Source: Luteimonas yindakuii (lineage in GTDB: Bacteria > Pseudomonadota > Gammaproteobacteria > Xanthomonadales > Xanthomonadaceae). From it: a stretch of 64,000 bases of DNA. The notes under the pieces were generated by a model. It worked only from the letters and a program-made list of their open reading frames with translations, had not been told where the DNA came from and did not search any database. The first letter of the stretch is position 1, and each line of letters starts with the position of its first letter. The position numbers and the translations under genes were made by a program. Positions 14,091-22,169 of the stretch are shown here, piece by piece. Location of the stretch: assembly GCF_004803715.2 (NCBI RefSeq), contig NZ_CP039383.2, positions 2,728,001-2,792,000 of the forward strand, read 5' to 3'.

Positions 14091-14650
14091 CAGCGCCTGA
14101 TCGACGGCCCGCGCCGTGCGCTGGAGTGGCGCAGGCGCCAGCGCAGGCCCCAGGCGTAGCCCAGCGATTGGCCGAGTACCAGCCCGCCCAGCGCGAACAG
14201 CGTGGCCCGCGCGGCGCGCCAGGCCTCGAGCGGGATCGCGCCGTTCCAGGCCTGCCAACCCTGCCAGAGCGTCCACACCACTTTCGCGGTCACCAGCAGT
14301 GACAGGCCCAGCGCGATCCAGCGCTCCGGCGTGTACCAGCGCAGGCCGTCGGGTGACCGGCTCACGCGCGTCATCGCAACCCGCACCGCCCCCAACGCGA
14401 TGCCGGCCAGCGCACCACCCGCCGCCCATGCGGTGGCCGCGGGCGCCCACCACTGCTGCGCCAGCCAGGCACCGAAAAGCAGCATCGGCAGGGCCGGCAG
14501 CAGCAACCAGGCCTGCAATGCGAGTTGCCAGTCGCGCACCGGCCGCAGCACCGGGCCACGGCGGTAGCGCCACCACAAGGACAGCGGCCACGCCGCCACC
14601 ACCAGCACCGGCAGCAGCAGGATCGCGAGCGGGGTCAGCAGCCAGGGCAT
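14090..14650 (-). CDS. DUF1453-like integral membrane protein
   Basis: A 186-residue protein of mostly hydrophobic segments (about five), starting MPWLLTPLAILLLPVLVVAA and ending in a basic tail. A short conserved-looking segment between helices, RSPDGLRWYTPERWIALG, resembles the DUF1453/CcdC-type pattern in which a glycine-rich helix is followed by a YTPN-like motif. Function unknown. It lies 39 bases downstream of the EamA transporter gene on the same strand and may be its operon partner. Confidence 0.55.
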   Translation of the reverse strand: MPWLLTPLAILLLPVLVVAAWPLSLWWRYRRGPVLRPVRDWQLALQAWLLLPALPMLLFGAWLAQQWWAPAATAWAAGGALAGIALGAVRVAMTRVSRSPDGLRWYTPERWIALGLSLLVTAKVVWTLWQGWQAWNGAIPLEAWRAARATLFALGGLVLGQSLGYAWGLRWRLRHSSARRGPSIRR

Positions 14651-14689
14651 CGCGGCCGGTCTCTGCTGGCGGTCATCAGAATGGTGGGC

Positions 14690-15622
14690 TCAAGGCGGGG
14701 TGTCCGCGGGACCGGAGGCCAGGTGATCCTGGGCGCGGATGCGTTCACGCCGCAGCAGGTACAGGCCGCTGGCGATGATGACCGCCGCGCCCATCCAGGT
14801 CATGCCGTCTGGCAATACGCCCCACACCGCGAGGTCCAGCAGCACCACCCACACCAGCCCGGTGTACTCCAGCGGCGCCAGCTGCGAGGCCTCGCCGAGT
14901 CGGAAGGCATGGGTCATCGCCACCTGCCCCAGTGCGCCGCTCACCCCGACCACAAGGATCGGCAGCACGTCGCGCAGCGCGATCGGCTGCCAGTCCGGCA
15001 GCGCCAGTGCACCGGCGCCGACCGCGATCATCGCCAGGAACCAGAACACCATCGACTGCACGCTGTCGCGCTGGGCCAGCATGCGCACGGTGATCGCCGC
15101 CCCCGCATAGCAGGCGGCCGCCAGCACCAGGACCAGCCCGGCGCCGGTGGCCAAGCCATCGGCGGTGGGGCGGAGCACCACCAGCACGCCGAGCAGGCCG
15201 ACCACGATCGCCGCCCAGCGCCGCGGCCCGACCTTCTCGCCCAGCAGCGGCACCGCCAGCGCGCTGACGATCAGCGGCGACACGAACACGATCGAATACG
15301 CCGTGGTCATCGGCATCCGCGCGAGGCCATAGACGAAGCCCCACATCATCAGCACGCCGAGCGCGCCGCGCAGCAGGTGCAGGCGCCAGTGCACGTGCAG
15401 CAGCCCGCGCAGCGCGCCGCTCCAGACCACCCAGGCGAACACCAGCGGCAGCGCGGCCGCACCCCGCAGCGCGGCCACCTGCAGCGGCGGATAGTCGTCC
15501 GACAGCCACTTCATCCCGCCATCCATCAGCGCGAACAGCGCCACGGCCAGCAGCATCCACAGCGTCGCGCGGGTGGGATCGAACTGCGGCGCGGTGGCGT
15601 TCGATGCGGAAGCGGCAGGCAT
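14690..15622 (-). CDS. EamA family transporter (drug/metabolite superfamily)
   Basis: A 310-residue inner-membrane protein with about ten helices arranged as two EamA repeats (first repeat beginning LWMLLAVALFALMDGGMKWL; second repeat with ACYAGAAITVRML). These proteins export or import small metabolites such as amino acids; the substrate here cannot be read from sequence. The frame is open 102 codons further upstream, but that part overlaps the divergent DUF1415 gene and is not family-like; ATG at 15622 gives a normal start. Confidence 0.85.
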   Translation of the reverse strand: MPAASASNATAPQFDPTRATLWMLLAVALFALMDGGMKWLSDDYPPLQVAALRGAAALPLVFAWVVWSGALRGLLHVHWRLHLLRGALGVLMMWGFVYGLARMPMTTAYSIVFVSPLIVSALAVPLLGEKVGPRRWAAIVVGLLGVLVVLRPTADGLATGAGLVLVLAAACYAGAAITVRMLAQRDSVQSMVFWFLAMIAVGAGALALPDWQPIALRDVLPILVVGVSGALGQVAMTHAFRLGEASQLAPLEYTGLVWVVLLDLAVWGVLPDGMTWMGAAVIIASGLYLLRRERIRAQDHLASGPADTPP

Positions 15623-15704
15623 GCGGGCGGCGGCGTGGGCGGGCCAGCTTAGCGCCGGCCTGCGCGCGTGCGCTATCGTGCGCCGCCCGCACGAGCCCAC
15701 CGCC

Positions 15705-16313
15705 ATGTCCGACGCAGCGCTGCCCGCCGACCCGGTCGCCATCACCCGCCGCTGGCTGGAGCGTGCGGTCATCGGCCTCAACCTGTGCCCGTTCGCGAAG
15801 GCGGTGGTGGTCAAGGACCAGGTGCGCTTCGTGGTCAGCGCGGCCACCACCGAGGAGGCGCTGCTGGAGGATCTCGCCGCCGAACTGGTGCACCTGCGCG
15901 ACACCCCGGCCGAGCTCACCGATACCACCCTGCTGATCCATCCGCAGGTGCTCGGCGACTTTCTCGACTACAACGATTTCCTCGGCATCGCCGAGGGACT
16001 GGTGGCCGAACTCGACCTCGAGGGCGTGCTGCAGGTGGCGAGCTTCCATCCGCACTATCGCTTCGACGGCACCGCCGACGACGACATCGCCAATTACACC
16101 AACCGCTCGCCGTTTCCGACCCTGCACCTGCTGCGCGAGGACAGCGTCAGCCGCGCGGTCGATGCCTATCCGGATCCCGACGTGATCGTCGAGCGCAACG
16201 TGCGCACCCTCGACCGGCTCGGCCACGACGGTTGGCGGCGCTTGTTCGCAGACGCCACATCCGACGCGCCGCTCTCCACCCCTCTCCCGCACGCGGGAGA
16301 GGGGCAGGGGTGA
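15705..16313 (+). CDS. DUF1415 domain protein with repeat-derived C-terminus
   Basis: A 202-residue cytoplasmic protein of the DUF1415 family: the N-terminal WLERAVIGLNLCPFAK motif with its conserved cysteine, LLIHPQVLGDFLDYNDFL, and FHPHYRFDG followed by NYTNRSPFPTLHLLRE. Function unknown. The last 14 residues or so (PLSTPLPHAGEGQG) are encoded by a palindromic genomic repeat that also supplies the stop codon, so the native C-terminus probably ended a little earlier. The ATG at 15705 lies 82 bases from the divergent EamA start. Confidence 0.9.
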   Translation: MSDAALPADPVAITRRWLERAVIGLNLCPFAKAVVVKDQVRFVVSAATTEEALLEDLAAELVHLRDTPAELTDTTLLIHPQVLGDFLDYNDFLGIAEGLVAELDLEGVLQVASFHPHYRFDGTADDDIANYTNRSPFPTLHLLREDSVSRAVDAYPDPDVIVERNVRTLDRLGHDGWRRLFADATSDAPLSTPLPHAGEGQG

Positions 16314-16316
16314 GGG
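16272..16316. repeat. REP-like palindrome at the end of the DUF1415 gene
   Basis: CCCCTCTCCCGC and GCGGGAGAGGGG form a strong hairpin, flanked by CACC and GGGTGAGGG. It has the same core as the elements at 9376, 10980 and 33383. The TGA stop of the upstream gene is inside the element. Confidence 0.75.
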
Positions 16317-16394
16317 CAGGCACCACCGCTGCGCACACGCCGAATCAAACCCGGTTTCTTCCTGATCGAGGGGAGCTCGTCAGCATTCCGGGTG

Positions 16395-16822
16395 GCCCGC
16401 CACGGCCACAGGGGGATGCCCAGCCGGATATCTCCGCGTCCTGCTCCCACATCCGGCCGCCGGCCATCCATGGCCGGCTCTGGACATCCCCCTGCGGCCG
16501 CGGCGCGCTCCGACCTGTCGGCGCGTCTGGGAGAAGGTCAACGACGAAGGACGTCACGCCGTGATGGCAGTCGACGACTTCAGCTGCGCCGCTGTTGACT
16601 TCCATGCGGACTGCCGAACGCGCGAACGTGGTCGGCTGCAGGCGACGCAGCAGGAACCGCTGTTGATCCCGTCACCGGAGCCTGCGGACGCCTGAGCCCG
16701 TCGCGTGCACCGGGGGGTGTGCGGACAGCCGGCCATGGATGGCCGGCGGCCGGCCGTGGTAGCTGGACGCGGACTCCGGCCGGGGGAGCACACCCCCCGG
16801 TGCGCGCGGCGGGCAGCGCGGA
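16395..16822. repeat. double-hairpin intergenic element, copy 1
   Basis: The element consists of two hairpins. Hairpin A (16409-16494, 86 bases) is closed by CAGGGGGATG / CATCCCCCTG. Hairpin B (16707-16803, 97 bases) is closed by a perfect 16-bp inverted repeat, GCACCGGGGGGTGTGC and its complement. The roughly 60-base interior of B is the reverse complement of that of A (both hold the GGCCATGGATGGCCGGC type core and a GCTGGACGCGGA-like segment). The spacer is 212 bases. Copy 2 at 32478 has the same hairpin lengths. It occupies most of the 668-base gene-free stretch 16314-16981; the rest shows nothing I recognise except the promoter at 16926. Confidence 0.85.
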
Positions 16823-16925
16823 TCACAACGAAGCACTCCCGGGAACATTGCAGCCACGCCATCGCCTGTCAGTACTCGGCCAGTGATCTTCACTTCGCCC
16901 GCAGCAGCCATGCCGCCCCTCCGCG

Positions 16926-16953
16926 TTGAAACATAAACATATGTAGATATCAT
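16926..16953 (+). promoter_or_regulatory. zinc exporter promoter with probable ArsR/SmtB operator
   Basis: A -35 TTGAAA (16926-16931) and -10 TATCAT (16948-16953) are 16 bases apart. Over them lies an AT-rich imperfect inverted repeat, ACATAAACAT / ATGTAGATAT (16931-16950, 7 of 10 pairs), in otherwise very GC-rich DNA. ArsR/SmtB zinc repressors bind such inverted repeats across promoters and leave on binding zinc. The repressor encoded at 18010 is the obvious candidate. Confidence 0.65.
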
Positions 16954-16981
16954 CGCTACGACCATCCCAGTACCGCCGGCC

Positions 16982-18022
16982 ATGACCCCCGACCCCCACC
17001 ACCAGCATCGACCCCACCCCGCCGCGGCCTCGCCCTGCGGCGATGGGCACGGTCACGGGCATGGCGACGATCACCACTCCGCCGGCCACGCGCACGTCGG
17101 CCATGACCACGGCCATGCGCACGCAGTGTCGGCACGCAACGAGAAGGTGGTCCTGACCGCGCTGGTGCTGACGGCGACGTTCATGGTGGTCGAGGTGATC
17201 GGCGGAGTGATCTCCGGCTCGCTGGCCCTGATCGCCGATGCCGGCCACATGCTCACCGATGCCGCCGCGCTGGGGCTGGCCTGGGCGGGTTTCCGCATCG
17301 GCCGCCGCGCCTCGGATGCACGCCGCACCTTCGGCTACATGCGGCTGGAGGTGCTCGCCGGCCTGGTCAATGCGCTGACCCTGTTCGCGCTGGTGGCGTG
17401 GATCCTGTGGGAGGCATTGCAGCGCCTGCGCGACCCGGGCGAGGTGCTGGCGGGCCCGATGCTGGTGGTGGCGGTGGCCGGGCTGCTGGTGAACCTGGCG
17501 GTGTTCGCGATCCTGCATCGCGGCGACCGCGACCACGTCAACATCCGCGGCGCGATGCTGCACGTGCTGGGCGACCTGCTCGGCTCGGTCGCCGCCATCA
17601 TCGCCGCGCTGGTGATCCACGCCACCGGCTGGATGGCGATCGACCCGATCCTGTCGGCGCTGGTCTGCCTGCTGATCCTGCGCAGCGCGTGGTCGCTGCT
17701 GCGCGGTGCGTTCCACATCCTGATGGAGGGCGCGCCACCGGATATCGACGTGCATGCATTGCGCGACCACCTGCTCAGCGCCGTGCCGGGCGTCACCGAA
17801 GTGCAGCATGTGCATGTGTGGTCGATCACCTCCGGGCGCGTACTCGCCACGCTTGAGCTCGGTCTCGACGGCGGCGTCCATCCCGGCACCACGGTGGCTA
17901 CCGTCAAGCGCGAACTGGCCGAACGCTTCGGCATCGGCCACGCCACGGTGGAGGTGCTGTGCGAACCACGCGGCGGCTGCGCGCTGGAGCGCACGCCGGC
18001 ATCGACGGGATGCGGGCATTGA
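16982..18022 (+). CDS. CDF family zinc (divalent cation) exporter
   Basis: A 346-residue inner-membrane exporter of the CzcD/ZitB group that swaps cytoplasmic zinc (or Co/Cd) for protons. A very His-rich N-terminal tail (about residues 5-48) is followed by six membrane helices. The intramembrane metal site is visible as HxxxD in ADAGHMLTDAA (helix 2) and HVLGD (helix 5), the arrangement of zinc-selective members. A soluble C-terminal domain (HVWSITSGRVLATLEL) follows. The gene overlaps the repressor gene by 13 bases, and an AT-rich operator-like site lies on its promoter. Confidence 0.93.
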   Translation: MTPDPHHQHRPHPAAASPCGDGHGHGHGDDHHSAGHAHVGHDHGHAHAVSARNEKVVLTALVLTATFMVVEVIGGVISGSLALIADAGHMLTDAAALGLAWAGFRIGRRASDARRTFGYMRLEVLAGLVNALTLFALVAWILWEALQRLRDPGEVLAGPMLVVAVAGLLVNLAVFAILHRGDRDHVNIRGAMLHVLGDLLGSVAAIIAALVIHATGWMAIDPILSALVCLLILRSAWSLLRGAFHILMEGAPPDIDVHALRDHLLSAVPGVTEVQHVHVWSITSGRVLATLELGLDGGVHPGTTVATVKRELAERFGIGHATVEVLCEPRGGCALERTPASTGCGH

Positions 18023-18312
18023 TCAGCGCTGACGACCGCATCGACACCATCGCCGCCACCTACCGGCTGCTCGGCGATCCCACCCGCCTGCGCGTGCTGC
18101 TGGCCTGCCTCGACGGCCCGATCGCCGTCGGTGACATCGCCACACGCACCGGCGCCTCGCAGCCGCTGGTCAGCCACCACCTGCGGCTGCTGCGCGGCGC
18201 ACGCCTGGTGCGCGGCGAACGCCGCCAGCGGCAGGTGTTCTACAGCACCGCGGATGCGCATATCCGCGACATGCTCATCGACATGCTCGAACACGTGGCG
18301 GAGCCGCAGTAG
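18010..18312 (+). CDS. ArsR/SmtB family zinc-responsive repressor
   Basis: A 100-residue winged-helix repressor. The recognition helix region reads TRTGASQPLVSHHLRLLRGARLV. The C-terminal helix holds DAHIRDMLIDMLEHVAE, which fits exactly the alpha-5 zinc pattern DxHx10HxxE of SmtB/CzrA-type sensors; no cysteine ELCVCD arsenic-type site is present. ATG at 18010 overlaps the exporter gene end, so the two are translationally linked. It most likely represses this operon until zinc is in excess. Confidence 0.9.
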   Translation: MRALISADDRIDTIAATYRLLGDPTRLRVLLACLDGPIAVGDIATRTGASQPLVSHHLRLLRGARLVRGERRQRQVFYSTADAHIRDMLIDMLEHVAEPQ

Positions 18313-18397
18313 TCCACCCGCGTGCATGCCCGGCCTCCACGGCCGCTTCGCCAGCACGCCGCCACGCTGCAGCCATCGCCGCTCTGCGAGCACGTCC

Positions 18398-19204
18398 ATG
18401 TCGATCGTTCCCGCTTCGCTTCCCTGGCTTCCACGCCCCCTGGCGGGGCGCGTGGTACTCGTTACCGGTGGTGCGCAGGGCATCGGCCGCGCGATCGCGC
18501 AGGCGGTGCTCGGCGCCGGCGGCCGCGTGGCCATCGGCGACCTCGATGCCGATGCAGGACGCGCCTGCCTCGCCGAATGGAACGCCGGCGACCACGCACT
18601 GTTCCGTCGCGTCGATGTCATGCGCGAACGCAGCGTGGCGGCGTTCGTCGAGGCCGCGCTGGCACGCTTCGGCCGCATCGACGGCGTGGTCAACAACGCC
18701 GGCGTGGTCGATCCGGTAGTGCCACCGCTGCCGGAGCTCGACTTCGCGGAGTGGAACCGGCGCCTGTCCAGCCTGCATGGTGCGTTCCTGTGCATTAGAC
18801 ATGCACTGCCCGCACTCGCGCGCAGCGAAGGCGGCGGTGCGGTCGTCAACATCGCCTCGACCCGCGCGCACCAGTCCGAGCCGCATGGCGAAGCCTATGC
18901 CGCGGCCAAGGGCGGACTGGTCGCCTTCACCCATGCGCTGGCGATCAGCGCCGGGCCACGGGTGCGGGTGAACTGCATCAGCCCGGGCTGGATTGCCACC
19001 GAAGCGTGGCAGGCACCGTCACGGCGGCGGCGGCCGAAACTGTCGCGCGGCGACCATGCGCAACATCCGGCCGGTCGCGTCGGGACGCCAGAAGACATCG
19101 CGACACTCGCGGTGTACCTGCTCGCCCCGGCGCTGTCGGGCTTCACCACCGGCCAGGAGTTCATCGTCGACGGCGGGATGTCGCGGAAGATGCAGTACGC
19201 CTGA
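18398..19204 (+). CDS. SDR family oxidoreductase
   Basis: A 268-residue short-chain dehydrogenase. The Rossmann glycine motif is VTGGAQGIGRAIA; NNAG follows; the catalytic Ser is in NIASTRA and the YxxxK pair in EAYAAAKGG. The C-terminal ISPGWIATE region is typical. The N-terminus IGDLDAD, with an acidic residue at the end of strand 2, points to NAD(H) preference. The substrate is unknown. It lies 85 bases after the zinc repressor and could be read from the same promoter, but no functional link is evident. Confidence 0.85.
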   Translation: MSIVPASLPWLPRPLAGRVVLVTGGAQGIGRAIAQAVLGAGGRVAIGDLDADAGRACLAEWNAGDHALFRRVDVMRERSVAAFVEAALARFGRIDGVVNNAGVVDPVVPPLPELDFAEWNRRLSSLHGAFLCIRHALPALARSEGGGAVVNIASTRAHQSEPHGEAYAAAKGGLVAFTHALAISAGPRVRVNCISPGWIATEAWQAPSRRRRPKLSRGDHAQHPAGRVGTPEDIATLAVYLLAPALSGFTTGQEFIVDGGMSRKMQYA

Positions 19205-19238
19205 GCGGTGCGTCGGGAAGACCGGCGCACCACCGGGG

Positions 19239-19955
19239 TCACTTGCGCGCTGCCGTGGAAGACGTGCGCGGCAGTGTCCGCAGCAGCGGCTCGAGCAACG
19301 CCTGCGCATGGGCGAGTGAATCGACGATGCGGTGGCCGAGCGCGCGCACGTCGTCGTCCGGCGCCAGCAGGTCGGGGACCTGCACCGGCGTCATGCCGGC
19401 CGCGAGTGCGGCGCGCACGCCGGTCGGCGAATCCTCCAGCACCAGGCAGTGCGCGGGATCCACGCCCAGTTGCCGTGCCGCCAGCAGATAGACATCCGGT
19501 GCCGGCTTGGGACGCGCAACGTCGCTGCTGGTGCACACCGCATCGAACCGCCACAGCAGGTCCGCCGCCGCGAGCTTGCGCAGCGCCAGCGGCCGCCAGG
19601 TGGACGTGGCCACCGCGCGCGGGATGCCATGCGCGGCCAGCAACTCGAGCAGGGCGACGATGCCCGGCCGGTGCGCGATGCCGGCTTCGGCGACCGCGAT
19701 GTACAGCGCATGCCCGCGCGCCAGTACCGCCTGCGCGGCAGCGTCACCGATCAGGGCACCAAACTGCCGACGACACACCTCGTCCGAATGGCCGATCAGG
19801 CCCAGCCACCAGTCGTGGTCGATCCGCATGCCGTGTTCGGTGGCCGCGGTGCGCAGCGCATCGAGGATCGCGCGCTCGCTGTCGAGCATCAGCCCGTCCA
19901 TGTCGAAGATCACGGCCGCCGGCAGGAACGGCAGCGGTGCGACCGGACTCATCAC
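19239..19955 (-). CDS. HAD-superfamily hydrolase (phosphatase/phosphoglucomutase-like)
   Basis: A 238-residue HAD subfamily IA protein. Motif I is FDMDGLMLDSE with the two aspartates; motif II is probably ATSTW; the motif III lysine is in ARPKPAPD; motif IV is LVLEDSPTG. The cap domain lies between motifs I and II. Relatives hydrolyse or isomerise sugar phosphates and similar small molecules; the substrate cannot be told. It starts 4 bases inside the rsuA end, so it is the third gene of a coupled rsmC-rsuA-HAD unit. Confidence 0.88.
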   Translation of the reverse strand: MMSPVAPLPFLPAAVIFDMDGLMLDSERAILDALRTAATEHGMRIDHDWWLGLIGHSDEVCRRQFGALIGDAAAQAVLARGHALYIAVAEAGIAHRPGIVALLELLAAHGIPRAVATSTWRPLALRKLAAADLLWRFDAVCTSSDVARPKPAPDVYLLAARQLGVDPAHCLVLEDSPTGVRAALAAGMTPVQVPDLLAPDDDVRALGHRIVDSLAHAQALLEPLLRTLPRTSSTAARK

Positions 19956-20656
19956 GACGTCGCGAACAGCGCCTGCACGTCGTCGGCTGTGAGCGCGCGC
20001 CAGTGGCCCTCGTCGAGTCCGTCGAGCGCAAGGCCACCGACGCGTTCGCGACGCAACGCGACCACGTGGTTGCCGACCGCGGCGAACATCCGTCGCACCT
20101 GGTGGTAGCGGCCTTCGTGCAGGACCAGCCGCGCCTGTCGCGGACCGAGCACGTCGAGTTCGGCAGGCAGCAGCGGCTTGTCGTCGGATTCCAGCAGCAA
20201 CGTGCCGCTGGCGAACAGCTGCACTTCGTCGCCACGCAGGTCGGCGTCGAGGGTGGCGACATAGACCTTGGGCAGCGCCGACTTCGGCGAGATGATCCGG
20301 TGCAGCAGTGCGCCGTCATCGGTCATCAGCAGCAGGCCGGAAGTGTCGCGATCGAGACGCCCGACCGGTGACAGTACCGGGTTGCGCAGGCGGAAGCGCG
20401 GCGGCAGCAGGTCGTAGATCACCCGACCCGGGTCCCTGGTCGAGCAGGTGTAGCCGACCGGCTTGTGCAGCATCAACGCCAGGCCCTGCGGCGGATCCAG
20501 CGGCTCGCCATCGACGAACACCGCGCCTGGATCGACCACGTCATCGGCGTACAGCACGTCGCCGGCGGCATCGGTCACCCGGCCCTGGCGGCACAGCAGC
20601 ATCGCCTGCTTGCGGCTGCCGTAGCCGAGGTTGGCGAGCAGGCGCAGCAGCTTCAT
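19952..20656 (-). CDS. rsuA: 16S rRNA pseudouridine(516) synthase
   Basis: A 234-residue RsuA/RluB-family enzyme that converts one uridine of 16S rRNA to pseudouridine. An N-terminal S4-like RNA-binding part (LANLGYGSRKQAMLLCRQGRV) precedes the catalytic domain, in which GRLDRDTSGLLLMTDD carries the catalytic aspartate. The C-terminal HQVRRMFAAVGN is conserved. It overlaps rsmC by 4 bases (ATGA) and the HAD gene by 4 bases. The choice of rsuA over rluB or rluE is from length and overall pattern. Confidence 0.82.
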   Translation of the reverse strand: MKLLRLLANLGYGSRKQAMLLCRQGRVTDAAGDVLYADDVVDPGAVFVDGEPLDPPQGLALMLHKPVGYTCSTRDPGRVIYDLLPPRFRLRNPVLSPVGRLDRDTSGLLLMTDDGALLHRIISPKSALPKVYVATLDADLRGDEVQLFASGTLLLESDDKPLLPAELDVLGPRQARLVLHEGRYHQVRRMFAAVGNHVVALRRERVGGLALDGLDEGHWRALTADDVQALFATS

Positions 20657-21681
20657 GCGCGGCGCCTCGCGGTGATCACCTTGAACGCACCGCGCCCGGC
20701 CACGCTACGCACGTCGGTGAAGCCTTCCGCCAGCACCTGCTCGTACGGCAGTTGCCGGTTGGCGACCAGCCACAGTTCGCCACGTGGCCGCAGCGCCTGC
20801 GCCGCGGCGCGGACAAAGGCCTGGCCGAGTTCGGGGCGCGGCTCGCGCTGCTGCGCATGGAACGGCGGATTGCTGACGATGGCGTCGTAACGCCGCGGCA
20901 GGCCCGTGGTCACGTCGTGCCAGTGGAAGTCGAGCGTGGCGCGTGCCGCATGCGGTGCAAGGTTGCGCTCGGCCAGCGCCAGCGCGCGTGCGTCGGCTTC
21001 GTACAGATCCACCGTGCGCACGCCGGGACACTGGCGCAGCAGTGCATCGGCAATCACGCCGGCGCCGGCCCCGAGGTCGGCGACATCGCCGGCCAGGGTC
21101 GAGGGCAGGTGTTCGATCAGCAATGCGGTGGCGGCGTCGATGCGGTCCCAGGCGAACACGCCCGGCCGGCTCCACCAGCCCGGCGCGACTTCGCGCACCG
21201 CGTCGCCCTGGCGCCACTGCGCCGCCAACGCGGCATCACCGCCGCCACCGGCACGCGCCCAGAACACCCGGCATTTGTGCTTGGAAAGCGACGCCACCGG
21301 CCCGGCGATGCGGGCGAAATCGGCTTCGGCCGACTTCGCGCCCTCGTCGTTGGCCACACTGACCACCACGGTGGCGCCGTCGTCGGCCAGCGCAAGCGCC
21401 TGCGCGTACAGGGCGCGCGCCTCGTCGCGCTGGCGCGGCGGCAGCAGCAGCACCAGCGGCCAGCGCCGGCCGGCGTCGGCGTCCAGCGAAACCGCGAAAC
21501 CGGCACGCTCCAGCGCCTGCGCCTGCGGGCGGAAGGTCTGCACGCAGGCCAGCTGCGGCCACTGCGAGGCATGCAGGGCAACCCCCGCACGCGCACCCAG
21601 GAACAGCGCATCCGGCACGCGCGCGATGCGTCCTTCGTTGAACGGCAGCATCAACGCATCGAGGGCGGAATCACTGGGCAC
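20653..21681 (-). CDS. rsmC: rRNA guanine-N2 methyltransferase, RsmC/RlmG-like
   Basis: A 342-residue two-domain methyltransferase. The C-terminal SAM-binding fold shows VADLGAGAGVIADALL (motif I) and SNPPFHA (motif IV, typical of N-methylation of guanine or adenine). The N-terminal half is a degenerate copy of the fold that binds RNA, as in RsmC. It is likely to methylate G1207 of 16S rRNA. Coupling with rsuA, another 16S modification gene, supports the role. RlmG is the alternative. Confidence 0.82.
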   Translation of the reverse strand: MPSDSALDALMLPFNEGRIARVPDALFLGARAGVALHASQWPQLACVQTFRPQAQALERAGFAVSLDADAGRRWPLVLLLPPRQRDEARALYAQALALADDGATVVVSVANDEGAKSAEADFARIAGPVASLSKHKCRVFWARAGGGGDAALAAQWRQGDAVREVAPGWWSRPGVFAWDRIDAATALLIEHLPSTLAGDVADLGAGAGVIADALLRQCPGVRTVDLYEADARALALAERNLAPHAARATLDFHWHDVTTGLPRRYDAIVSNPPFHAQQREPRPELGQAFVRAAAQALRPRGELWLVANRQLPYEQVLAEGFTDVRSVAGRGAFKVITARRRA

Positions 21682-21826
21682 ACGGACACCGGGCAGGACG
21701 GAACAGACCGTGCATTCTACGCGGCGGCGTCTCGTGGCTCCGCGTCAACGCCGCAGGGCGCATCGTTTTCATCGTTCGGCAACGTCGGCGGCGGCACCCT
21801 GCAGGCATCCCCCAAGGAGACAGTCC

Positions 21827-22087
21827 ATGCGCGCTCTTTTCGTTGGCGGCACGGTCGACAACAGCGAACTCGACATCGAGGGCGATACCCCGCCGACCCA
21901 CTACCCGCCCGATACCGGCACAGGCACGCCGCGTTACCGGCTGCGCCGGATCGGTCGCCACGCCGACACCATCGCGTACGTGGTCTACGGCGCACCGGAA
22001 CTGCCCGACGAGGAGGTGCAGCGCGTGGCCGAAGAGCGTGCCTATGCGCGCCGGTTCGAGGCGGAGGAATCAGCCGCGGCGGACTGA
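21827..22087 (+). CDS. small conserved-looking protein of unknown function
   Basis: An 86-residue hydrophilic protein, preceded by the clear ribosome site AAGGAGA seven bases before the ATG. The N-terminal half holds a Thr/Pro segment (DTPPTHYPPDTGTGTPRYRL) and the C-terminal half is acidic and helical. No signal peptide, cysteine or known motif. It is a single gene divergent from rsmC and convergent with the ABC permease. I do not recognise the family. Confidence 0.7.
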   Translation: MRALFVGGTVDNSELDIEGDTPPTHYPPDTGTGTPRYRLRRIGRHADTIAYVVYGAPELPDEEVQRVAEERAYARRFEAEESAAAD

Positions 22088-22110
22088 GCCGCAGACACGA
22101 CGCGGAGTCA

Positions 22111-22128
22111 GCGCATCCCCGGATGCGC
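22111..22128. terminator. palindrome between convergent genes
   Basis: The perfect inverted repeat GCGCATCC / GGATGCGC with a 2-base centre lies 23 bases after the stop at 22087 and before the ybbP stop. It may terminate either direction. The next bases (GCTTCGCGCCTACCCGGGC) resemble the GTAGCCCGG/CCGGGCTAC repeats seen in related genomes. Confidence 0.4.
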
Positions 22129-22169
22129 TTCGCGCCTACCCGGGCGACACGGCAGACCGCTCCCCGCGC

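Noticed and set aside
22111..22150. Possible attachment site or insertion-sequence end
   Set aside because: Only a small palindrome is seen; there is no transposase, integrase, target duplication or tRNA near it.
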